Of a DNA stretch of 7,924 nt, positions 1 to 6,211 are shown in pieces. The notes beneath the pieces were generated by a model. The model ran no database searches, was not told where the DNA came from, and saw nothing but the letters and a program-made list of their open reading frames with translations. The stretch covers positions 1-7,924 of the forward strand of contig JAFDAE010000112.1 of NCBI GenBank assembly GCA_019314005.1. The letters are read 5' to 3'. The position numbers were made by a program, and so were the translations under genes. The stretch's first letter is position 1. Each line of letters starts with the position of its first letter. This DNA comes from Deltaproteobacteria bacterium. GTDB taxonomy: Bacteria; Desulfobacterota; Desulfobacteria; C00003060; C00003106.

Positions 1-123
1 GTAGCCTGGATGAAAAAGGACAGTAACAGCTACAAGCTGGGTGTCCAGCTCAAAGAGATAAATGCCACCGCTGCGGATGAGTGGGCCTACTTCTTGAATC
101 GCTCATTAGGGTTGACGGCTTAA
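1..123 (+). CDS. C-terminal fragment of a probable PilZ-domain protein (5' end outside window)
   Basis: Frame 1 is open from the first base to a TAA stop at 121-123 and gives the last 40 residues of a protein. The fragment begins V-A-W-M-K-K, then has YKLGVQLKEI and ends in a short helix (DEWAYFLNRSLGL). A 'V.W' strand, a 'Y.lGVqf..i' strand and a C-terminal helix are the usual end of a PilZ domain, which binds cyclic-di-GMP. The diagnostic RxxxR and D/NxSxxG motifs would lie upstream and cannot be seen, so the family call is tentative. A link to c-di-GMP would fit the HD-GYP and MshEN genes downstream. An intergenic gap of about 370 nt separates it from the operon, so it is probably a separate transcription unit. 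Confidence 0.5.
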   Translation, partial: VAWMKKDSNSYKLGVQLKEINATAADEWAYFLNRSLGLTA

Positions 124-147
124 CAGTAGTCCCTTGGTCACAATCAC

Positions 148-337
148 AGAGACCTTTGAAAAACTGCCATTATGAGCGCTGACGCTTCACTTCGTGCCCG
201 TGATGCGGCGGCAGGCTTCAAATTTTGGCACGCAGTGAAGCGTCAGCGCTATCCTCGAAATACCTAATGTATTCCTCCGGTTAAAATTCTCGCCTTCCTT
301 GCCTGACGAAAAAATATCGCGTTGTGCAAAGCTCTCT
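148..337. repeat. Probable dispersed MITE-like intergenic repeat with terminal inverted repeats
   Basis: The stretch is bounded by AGAGACCTTTG (148-158) and CAAAGCTCTCT (327-337), which are inverted repeats of each other with 10 of 11 matches. Inside are a long hairpin (175-250), a smaller near-palindrome around 255-274 (AATAC...GTATT) and a conserved-looking tail. No transposase is encoded. The general pattern (GACCTTTGAAAAA at one end, a tail reading into GTGCAAAG at the other) resembles, from memory, a repeat scattered through Desulfobacterales intergenic regions; no search was done. No clear target-site duplication is visible at the flanks. A minus-strand ORF across it is most likely a by-product of the repeat. 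Confidence 0.55.
175..250. repeat. Long inverted repeat (hairpin) inside the intergenic element
   Basis: AGCGCTGACGCTTCACT (175-191) is perfectly complementary to 234-250. After one mismatch (192/233) pairing continues through CGTGCC (193-198) and GGCACG (227-232), giving arms of 24 nt with a loop of 28 nt (199-226). No T-run follows the right arm, so it does not look like a simple intrinsic terminator for the upstream gene, although an RNA hairpin of this size could still stabilise or end the transcript. Confidence 0.85.
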
Positions 338-493
338 TAGTGTCGGTTAACCTATAAAAAAACCTATAAAGTTTTCTACAACGCCACCCGAACAATAATG
401 TTAATAAGAGGTTAAGGCCGGCTATTTTCCTCGGTCCATTCACGAGACAATTACAACCGCCTTTTACAGGTGTGGTTTGGAAGGAGCCATCCT
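338..493 (+). promoter_or_regulatory. AT-rich leader of the operon with a tandem TATAAA repeat; possible promoter region
   Basis: No gene is seen here. AACCTATAAA occurs at 349-358 and again at 361-370, a 12-nt period, and each copy contains a TATAAA that could serve as a -10 box. The palindrome GGTTAACC (345-352) overlaps the first copy, and an inverted AGGTTA lies at 409-414. No convincing -35 box sits at 16-18 nt from either TATAAA, so the exact promoter is unresolved and may need an activator. The region ends in the ribosome binding site AAGGAG at 481-486. Position alone suggests that the operon promoter lies here. Confidence 0.3.
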
Positions 494-916
494 TTGATTT
501 TAACCAGAGGTAAGACCTTTGTGAAAACTCCACTAGTCATCATTGTGCTGATTCTCTTTTTTGTGACGGGGATCACTATCTTTACGCGAATAGTGATAGG
601 ACAAGAAGAAAGAAAGAAGAAGCAAGACATTCTGAATAAAGGAGACTACCTGGTCAGCCTCATTGCGCTGCATTCCATCAATGATTTCGAAGGGAGCAAA
701 CGCGATTTCTTTCTTAGAACCCTTGCGGAACAGACTTCTTATGAAGGGTTAGTCTACTGCGTCATACACGATCACACGGGAAACGTTATCGTATCACTGC
801 TCCCCGATGATCTTGCATCCCAAATACCACACGATGTTCAAATCAACTCCATCTATTCCATGGGGCTCACCCAACAAACCTTTAAGGTCAGTGGATCAGA
901 CCAGCAGTTCGATTAG
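494..916 (+). pseudogene. 5' part of a broken sensor histidine kinase: N-terminal membrane segment and extracytoplasmic sensor domain
   Basis: The frame encodes a positively charged N-terminus, one hydrophobic segment (about residues 13-31, PLVIIVLILFFVTGITIF), a charged EERKKKQ stretch and about 100 residues of extracytoplasmic, Cache-like sensor sequence ending in DQQFD and a TAG stop at 914-916. There is no second membrane segment, HAMP or kinase domain in this frame. These appear immediately afterwards in another frame, so the two pieces look like one gene. The chosen TTG at 494 has AAGGAG at 481-486, 7 nt upstream; GTG at 521 (MKTPLVIIV) is a good alternative, and the frame is open back to a GTG at 470. 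By itself the product would be a membrane-anchored sensor stub. The sensor-domain family is not certain. Confidence 0.65.
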
Positions 917-948
917 GGTTTAAGGTTACTCCCACTTCGCTCTTCACT

Positions 949-2286
949 TTGGAACACATAAGTCTTATGGCAATGGTCGCTTTTTTCATATTTGCCACCG
1001 CCTCCATCGCCTATTATGGTATCATACTTGCTCTCCGACCGCTTCAAAACCTCCGTCAGAATGTTAGGAATGCGTCCGGCGCTTCGGTTCCAATCGACCA
1101 AAGTGACGGCATTGCTTCTATTGTAAACGGCCTCGAGGATTCTTTAGGGCTGCTGAAAGAAAAGCTACATAAAATCGAGACAGACAACATGGAGTTGGCA
1201 TCTAAGCTCGGAGTTGTTGCTTTTGAGAAAAACCAGATTGTTAACATCGTTGATTCTATAAACTTCGGAATCATCATCACGGACATCCAGGGAAATATCA
1301 CGCATACCAACGATTACATGCTCAACCTACTGGCCAAGAAGTATGCGGACGTGGTCGATCATCCATTGTTCGAAGTCCTGGAGCACAACGAAATCATCTC
1401 ATTTCTTTCACAACAGGAGACGTTAAAACAGAATACGACCATGGGCCATATCGAAACCACTTTCCCTGAGCTTGCCCCAAAAGAGGTCTTTCAGGTTTCG
1501 TCATCCTACTTGAAGGATAGTGAAGGCGGGATAATAGGAAACGTAATCTCGATCAAGAATATAACCCGGGAAAAATTTGTGGAAAAGACTAAGCATGAAT
1601 TTATCGCTCACGTGGCGCATGAGTTGATGACCCCCTTAACGACCATTAAGTCATACAATGAAATGCTAATGGATGGCGAGATCGATGATAGTGAAATGCA
1701 AAAAGAATTCTATAACACCATTAACGATGAAACCACCCGTTTGACTCAGGTCATCAAGGACCTTATTAATATCTCAAAAATCGAACTGGGAGGCCTGACA
1801 TTAGATAAAGAACTCGTAAAAACCGACGGGCTTGTTGAGGACTGTTTCTCAGCCATCGAGGCTTCCGCCCTTAAAAAACGCCTTGCCATTGAGAAAAACC
1901 TGCCGGACAGGCTCCCATCTCTGGTCGGCGATAAGGAGTTGTTAAAAATAGCAATTATTAATATCCTCAACAACGCGGTCAAGTACAGCCCCGAAAACCG
2001 CAAGATCACCTTCTCGCTCAATGACCAGGATAACACGATCATCTTTGATGTAATCGATACCGGATACGGTATCTCTAAAGAGGACCTCCCCCATATCTTT
2101 GATAGATCCTATCGTTCCAGTGCCCCTCATATAGCCGAGCAGAACGGAAGCGGACTGGGTCTGGCAATAACATCAGAAATTATCCGTCTCCACGGCGGAG
2201 AGATCGAGGTCGAAAGCGAGCTTGGCAAAGGGACCCACTTTACGATCAGTATACCAAAGGAGGAATACTACCTTGCAAAACAGTAA
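949..2286 (+). CDS. Sensor histidine kinase, 3' part of the split gene (TM-HAMP-like-PAS-HisKA-HATPase)
   Basis: This piece contains the complete cytoplasmic half of a membrane histidine kinase. A membrane helix (residues 3-28) is followed by a HAMP-like/coiled-coil linker starting at LRPLQNL (29-90), a PAS domain (about 95-208), a HisKA helix with phospho-acceptor H224 in HELMTPLT, and a HATPase domain: N-box around NILNNAVKYS with N342, G1 box DTGYGI from D370, and G2 box GSGLGL from G400. All ATP-binding motifs look intact; the usual Arg of HELRTPL is Met. The frame is open from 886 and reads VRLGFK from 907, the expected end of the extracytoplasmic domain. TTG 949 or ATG 967 are the first usable starts, and neither has a Shine-Dalgarno sequence, supporting the view that this is the tail of the gene starting near 494. 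It would phosphorylate the receiver encoded next. If not rejoined, it may be poorly translated. Confidence 0.85.
   Translation: MEHISLMAMVAFFIFATASIAYYGIILALRPLQNLRQNVRNASGASVPIDQSDGIASIVNGLEDSLGLLKEKLHKIETDNMELASKLGVVAFEKNQIVNIVDSINFGIIITDIQGNITHTNDYMLNLLAKKYADVVDHPLFEVLEHNEIISFLSQQETLKQNTTMGHIETTFPELAPKEVFQVSSSYLKDSEGGIIGNVISIKNITREKFVEKTKHEFIAHVAHELMTPLTTIKSYNEMLMDGEIDDSEMQKEFYNTINDETTRLTQVIKDLINISKIELGGLTLDKELVKTDGLVEDCFSAIEASALKKRLAIEKNLPDRLPSLVGDKELLKIAIINILNNAVKYSPENRKITFSLNDQDNTIIFDVIDTGYGISKEDLPHIFDRSYRSSAPHIAEQNGSGLGLAITSEIIRLHGGEIEVESELGKGTHFTISIPKEEYYLAKQ
2256..2263 (+). promoter_or_regulatory. Ribosome binding site that fixes the TTG start of the receiver gene
   Basis: AAAGGAGG lies 9 nt before the TTG at 2273. 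The open frame extends upstream to 2222, but only this start gives a standard receiver N-terminus (KKVLVIDDE) with a strong Shine-Dalgarno sequence. The site lies inside the 3' end of the kinase gene. Confidence 0.75.
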
Positions 2287-2653
2287 GAAGGTTCTCGTCA
2301 TTGACGACGAAGTCCAGATAAGGCGGGTGATCGAGCTTAAGCTAAAAAACCGGGGGTACCAGGTGCTGATGGCCAACAATGGGGAGGAAGGTCTTGAGAT
2401 CATTAAGACCCAACAGCCCGATGTGGTTATCACAGACATAAGGATGCCCAAGCTGGACGGCAAGGCACTCTGCAGAGAGACTAATGAGATCAAGAGGAAA
2501 CGACCCTTCTTGACCATCATCATAACATGCCGGATATCGCCTCATGACAAGAGCTGGATAGAGAAAATGGACGACACCATATTCATGGAGAAACCTTTCA
2601 GCCCTTCTCGGTTGGCGGAATGTATTGATCAATACTTGGGGGTTCAAGGGTGA
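2273..2653 (+). CDS. Stand-alone response regulator receiver (CheY-like)
   Basis: The 126-residue protein is a single receiver domain. The acidic pair is D11-D12 in VIDDE, the phospho-acceptor is D55 in VVITDIRMP, the conserved hydroxyl residue is T85 at the end of the LTIIIT strand, and the conserved lysine is K107 in MEKPF. No DNA-binding or enzymatic output domain follows, so it must act by protein contact or as a phosphorelay intermediate. It starts with TTG, overlaps the kinase gene by 14 nt and overlaps the HD-GYP gene by 4 nt (GTGA). The obvious donor is the upstream kinase. The likely partner is the downstream GAF/HD-GYP protein, since receiver and HD-GYP are often fused in RpfG-type proteins; that partnership is inferred from order only. 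Confidence 0.88.
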   Translation: MQNSKKVLVIDDEVQIRRVIELKLKNRGYQVLMANNGEEGLEIIKTQQPDVVITDIRMPKLDGKALCRETNEIKRKRPFLTIIITCRISPHDKSWIEKMDDTIFMEKPFSPSRLAECIDQYLGVQG

Positions 2654-4134
2654 TAAAGGACTTAGACCGATTCAAAAAATTGTTTTCCAGCCTTTCTGAA
2701 ATCAGCCAACTCCATTTTGATATCTGGGATGGCGGGGGGCTACTATTTTCCTCAGGATCCGATCAGGGGAAAAGTCCCATGCACAAAGAATCCCTAGATC
2801 TCTCAGGCAAGATTATAAGCCTCGAAACATTCCAGCACGCCTCTCTTCAGAACCAGTATGCCCTATTTGGTGTCCCTATTAAAACCGGAAAGGAGGTTGT
2901 CGGCTCCCTGATCGCCCATAGCTCAAATTGTGCTAAACCCAAGGATGCCGGGCAGATGGAAGTATTGCTCGCCCAACTGGCCGGGTTGATCGAAGATGCG
3001 TGGGAGTCCAAACAAGAAATACAACTAATGGCCGAGGAGCTGACACAGAGTTTCGAAGATCTCTATCTATATTCCAGGATCGCGTCGAAAATCAGGATGC
3101 TACACATTTCTAAGACTATGCTAAATAAACTGATTTTAGAGCTCATGGAGGCCATGAGAGTGGAGATGGCTTTTACTCAGCTGCCAAACTATCGGGAATA
3201 TAATACGCTGGTCAATACAAAAAAAGCTTACGACAAAATTCCCGATTTGGACTCCTTTGCCGACAGCCTTATAAAGACTATCCCCGGCAATGCTTCTTCC
3301 TTAGGGGAGAATTACTTTATTGTGAATAATTCCAGGGTAACCCCGGGCTATAAGGGATTGCATACCGAACCGTATCGTTTTCTTGCGGTAGCGATGGAGC
3401 ACAACAACACCCTTTACGGGTGGCTGGGGCTGGTTGCATTCAACGTAAAAGAGATATTCCGACGGAGCGAATTGAGGCTCTTGCGCTCCATGGCCGAGCA
3501 AATCGCCATGGTCATAGCCAATGCTGATTTGTATAGTGATTTCCAACGATTCGTCATCAGTGTAGTAAAGTCCCTGGTCTACGCCATTGAAGCCAAAGAT
3601 GAATACACCCGTGGCCACTCTGAACGGGTCAGTCGCTTCAGTATGCTCATGGCTGAACGGCTCGATCTGGACGAAGAGCAAGAAAGTGTCCTGCACTGGG
3701 CTGCAATTTTGCACGACATCGGAAAAATTGGTATTCCCGAAACCATTTTGAACAAAACTGGGGCCTTGAATGATGAGGAATATGAGATCATCAAGGGTCA
3801 TCCTGTGAAGGGTTATAATATATTGCGACCTCTTGAACAATTGTCCGATTCGCTTCCCGGCATTCTGCACCATCATGAGCGCTATGACGGAAAAGGGTAC
3901 CCTCATGGGCTGAAAGGGGAGGATATCCCGCTGCAAGCCCGCATCATAGCTGTTGCTGACACCTTTGATGCCCTCACATCCAGCCGTGCCTATCGATCCG
4001 CCAGATCCACTGAAGAGGCTCTGGCAGTGGTGGAAAAGGGGGCCGGGACCCAGCTGGACCCTGATTTGGTCGGAGTCTTCAAAGAGGTTTACGGAGTAGA
4101 CTCGTGGGAGGAAGAAGACAACCATGGCACATGA
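2650..4134 (+). CDS. GAF-containing HD-GYP domain protein, predicted cyclic-di-GMP phosphodiesterase
   Basis: The 494-residue cytosolic protein has a poorly defined N-terminal sensory module (about 1-115, containing ALFGVPIKTGKEVVGSLIA, GAF- or PocR-like), a helical linker, a GAF-like domain (about 145-297, ending LLRSMAEQIAMVIANADLY) and a C-terminal HD-GYP domain (about 305-480). The catalytic signature appears complete: GHSERV, H355-D356 in LHDIGKIG, the GHPVKGY histidine, HHHERYDGKGYP at 407-418, and AVADTFDALTS. HD-GYP proteins hydrolyse cyclic-di-GMP to pGpG or GMP with a metal centre, so this protein should lower the local c-di-GMP level. The GTG start overlaps the receiver stop (GTGA) with a weak G-rich site upstream (2638-2642), pointing to translational coupling. 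No membrane segment is seen. Ligands of the sensory domains are unknown. Confidence 0.9.
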   Translation: MIKDLDRFKKLFSSLSEISQLHFDIWDGGGLLFSSGSDQGKSPMHKESLDLSGKIISLETFQHASLQNQYALFGVPIKTGKEVVGSLIAHSSNCAKPKDAGQMEVLLAQLAGLIEDAWESKQEIQLMAEELTQSFEDLYLYSRIASKIRMLHISKTMLNKLILELMEAMRVEMAFTQLPNYREYNTLVNTKKAYDKIPDLDSFADSLIKTIPGNASSLGENYFIVNNSRVTPGYKGLHTEPYRFLAVAMEHNNTLYGWLGLVAFNVKEIFRRSELRLLRSMAEQIAMVIANADLYSDFQRFVISVVKSLVYAIEAKDEYTRGHSERVSRFSMLMAERLDLDEEQESVLHWAAILHDIGKIGIPETILNKTGALNDEEYEIIKGHPVKGYNILRPLEQLSDSLPGILHHHERYDGKGYPHGLKGEDIPLQARIIAVADTFDALTSSRAYRSARSTEEALAVVEKGAGTQLDPDLVGVFKEVYGVDSWEEEDNHGT

Positions 4135-4489
4135 CGTTATAGAGATGAAGCCATCGAAAATCGGCTTGGCGACAGTCGGTTCCACGATGGTTCTCTCGCC
4201 CACGGAATCCCTTACTCACAAGAATTGTGAAGAATTCGAAGCCATGTTCAATGAGTGTATCGAGAAACACGGCGCCGAAATTATCCTGGACTGCAAAGCA
4301 GTTCCCTTCTTAGACAGCGAGGCTCTCGAACTCTTGGTCCGAATGAATGATGAGGCCAGGGGTCGAGGTGGTGCACTGAAAATAATCGGGATAAACTCGG
4401 TTTGCCGGGAGATATTTCTTGCGACACGGCTCATCAACGTCTTTCATCTCTACAAGGATGTTCACGACGCAATAAAAAGCGAACTATGA
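4124..4489 (+). CDS. STAS-domain protein, anti-sigma factor antagonist-like
   Basis: The 121-residue protein is one STAS domain of the SpoIIAA/RsbV type. The core is IILDCKAVPFLDSEALELLV, where S65 occupies the position phosphorylated in SpoIIAA-type proteins, followed by GGALKIIGIN and a C-terminal helix. Such proteins bind a serine kinase/anti-sigma factor in a phosphorylation-dependent switch, and some act on non-sigma partners. ATG at 4124 is preceded by GGGAGGA (4107-4113). The gene overlaps the HD-GYP gene by 11 nt and the ATPase gene by 4 nt (ATGA), so the three are probably made in a fixed ratio. No RsbW-like kinase or PP2C phosphatase is encoded in the window, so the partner is unknown. 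Confidence 0.87.
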   Translation: MAHDVIEMKPSKIGLATVGSTMVLSPTESLTHKNCEEFEAMFNECIEKHGAEIILDCKAVPFLDSEALELLVRMNDEARGRGGALKIIGINSVCREIFLATRLINVFHLYKDVHDAIKSEL

Positions 4490-6195
4490 AAAGAGATTTT
4501 ATTCTGAAGAGAACTAAGGTTGGGGAAATTCTGGTCCGACAGGGGCGTATCACTCCTGAACAACTGACCGCATGTCTTCGTATCCAAAAGCAGACATCCA
4601 AGCCGCTTGGCCAGATCTTACTCGAAGAGGATATCCTGGATGCAGAGGAATTGACCCACGTCCTGGCCGAACAGCTCGGCATCCCGCATGTCTGGCTTCG
4701 CAAAGGTTTGGTAGACCCCCGGATCGTACATATCTTACCCAAAGAAAAAGCGTTACTTTTTCAAGCTATTCCCATGTTCAGGGTCAACAACGTCCTGACC
4801 GTGGCTACGGCTGATCCTCATGCTTTTTTTGTATTTGACGAAATTGCCAAGATTACCAACATGCAAATTCAGCCGGTACTCAGCCGGACAGATGATATCA
4901 TAGAGGCCATCCATGAGTGCTATCAGGAAGAGGTAAGCATCGATGAGGTCATGGCCAGCATTGATGAGTCCGGCATTGAGGTCGTTGACACCGCCCCAGA
5001 TAGAGAAATCAGCGAAATCGCAGAATTGGCGGAGGGGAGCCCGGTCATTAACCTGACCAATATGATACTGCTGAGGGCCATTCGTGACGGGGCGAGTGAC
5101 ATCCACATAGAACCCCAGCCACAAAAACTTCGTGTGCGGGTTCGGATCGACAGCGTCCTCTACGAACTCATGTCCCCAAAAATTGAGATGCACCCGGCCG
5201 TGGTCTCCAGGCTCAAGATTATGGCCAAACTCGACATCGCGGAAAGGCGCATACCTCAAGACGGCCGTATTCAGGTTAATGTGGACGGGCGCACCGTTGA
5301 TATCAGGTTTTCGTCCATGCCGGGAATCCACGGCGAAAAGGTGGTCTTGAGAATATTAGACAAGAGTAAAGTGATCCTCGATATCAATAAGTTGGGGCTT
5401 GATCCCACAGTGCTCAATAGATTCAAATCTCTCCTTAGAAGGTCCCACGGTCTCATCATAGTCTGTGGTCCTACGGGAAGCGGTAAGTCCACGACCCTGT
5501 ATTCGGCCATAACAATGCTCAATACCCCGGAAAAAAATATTATCACTATTGAAGACCCTGTGGAATATCAGTTAGAAAGCATAAATCAAAACCAGGTAAA
5601 GGAGGCGATCGGTCTCACCTTTGCCAAGTTTTTAAAACATGCTCTCAGGCAAGACCCTGATATTGTCATGGTGGGCGAAATTCGGGACCGGGAAACTGCT
5701 GAGATCGCCATACAGGCATCACTGACCGGGCATTTAGTCCTGTCAACGCTCCATGCCAATGATAGCCCCAGTGTTATCACACGGCTCCTTGAGATGGGCG
5801 TAGAGCCCTATCTCATCTCTTCGTCCCTGCTGGCCTCCCTGGCACAACGTCTGGTGCGTACCATCTGCCCGGAATGTAAGACAAGCTACTATGCCCCTAA
5901 GGAAGTGATGCAGGAACTCGGTAGTGATGAAAACGAGCAGAGCCGGTTATCAAGAGGCAAAGGGTGTTCCGACTGTTACGACTCAGGGTTTAAGGGACGC
6001 ATCGGAACTTACGAACTCCTGGAAATGGACGATGGCCTGCGATCCTTAACTTTAAATACTCCGACAATCGACGCACTCCAAAAGTATCTTAAAGAGCATG
6101 ATCACAGGGGATTAAAAGAGTTAGGATATGAAAAAGTTTTGCAAGGTGTCACCACTATAGAGGAAGTAAAGCGCGTGACTTCCGTGGAGATGTAA
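4486..6195 (+). CDS. GspE/PulE/PilB-family motor ATPase with N-terminal MshEN domain
   Basis: The 569-residue cytoplasmic hexameric ATPase powers assembly of a type IV pilus or type II secretion pseudopilus. The N-terminus (about 11-150) is an MshEN/T2SSE-N domain with two 24-residue repeats (11-34 and 40-63) of the kind that binds cyclic-di-GMP in MshE. The motor core follows: Walker A GPTGSGKST at 328-336 (K334), Asp box ITIEDPVEYQ around E356, Walker B DPDIVMVGEIRD at 390-401, and His box GHLVLSTLHAND. A zinc-binding tetracysteine motif is complete (C461, C464, C494, C497), as in GspE and many PilB proteins. ATG 4486 was chosen because it overlaps the STAS stop (ATGA) and gives a normal MshEN start; the frame is open back to 4402, but that extension lies inside the STAS gene. 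There is no strong ribosome binding site, so coupling is likely. Pilus versus secretion use cannot be decided from this window. Confidence 0.94.
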   Translation: MKRDFILKRTKVGEILVRQGRITPEQLTACLRIQKQTSKPLGQILLEEDILDAEELTHVLAEQLGIPHVWLRKGLVDPRIVHILPKEKALLFQAIPMFRVNNVLTVATADPHAFFVFDEIAKITNMQIQPVLSRTDDIIEAIHECYQEEVSIDEVMASIDESGIEVVDTAPDREISEIAELAEGSPVINLTNMILLRAIRDGASDIHIEPQPQKLRVRVRIDSVLYELMSPKIEMHPAVVSRLKIMAKLDIAERRIPQDGRIQVNVDGRTVDIRFSSMPGIHGEKVVLRILDKSKVILDINKLGLDPTVLNRFKSLLRRSHGLIIVCGPTGSGKSTTLYSAITMLNTPEKNIITIEDPVEYQLESINQNQVKEAIGLTFAKFLKHALRQDPDIVMVGEIRDRETAEIAIQASLTGHLVLSTLHANDSPSVITRLLEMGVEPYLISSSLLASLAQRLVRTICPECKTSYYAPKEVMQELGSDENEQSRLSRGKGCSDCYDSGFKGRIGTYELLEMDDGLRSLTLNTPTIDALQKYLKEHDHRGLKELGYEKVLQGVTTIEEVKRVTSVEM

Positions 6196-6211
6196 TAACG
6201 CGCAAACTATT

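Noticed and set aside
226..240. Possible sigma54 promoter (TGGCAC) inside the hairpin element
   Set aside because: The -24 half TGGCACG is present but the -12 position reads GAAG instead of TTGC, and the motif is part of the hairpin arm.
175..250. Intrinsic terminator of the PilZ-like gene
   Set aside because: The stem is strong but is not followed by a run of T, and the loop and flanks fit a repeat element better.
264..533. Minus-strand ORF of 89 codons over the intergenic element and leader
   Set aside because: Much of it is the reverse complement of the repeat element and it runs into the start of the kinase gene on the other strand. It shows no domain and no convincing ribosome binding site; it is probably a repeat-derived spurious ORF.
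905..949. Programmed ribosomal frameshift joining the two kinase pieces
   Set aside because: No slippery heptamer or downstream structure is evident, and a frameshift would not supply the sensor-domain segment that appears to be missing.
3301..4203. Long minus-strand ORF of 300 codons opposite the HD-GYP gene
   Set aside because: It is antisense to a gene with intact catalytic motifs and its translation shows no recognisable domain; the open frame is a shadow of the coding strand's codon use.
4402..4485. Upstream extension of the ATPase gene by 28 codons
   Set aside because: It overlaps the STAS coding sequence, lacks a ribosome binding site and adds sequence unlike any MshEN N-terminus; ATG 4486 in an ATGA overlap is the normal operon start.
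4753..5331. Minus-strand ORF of 192 codons opposite the ATPase gene
   Set aside because: It is entirely antisense to conserved ATPase sequence with no family features or start signals.
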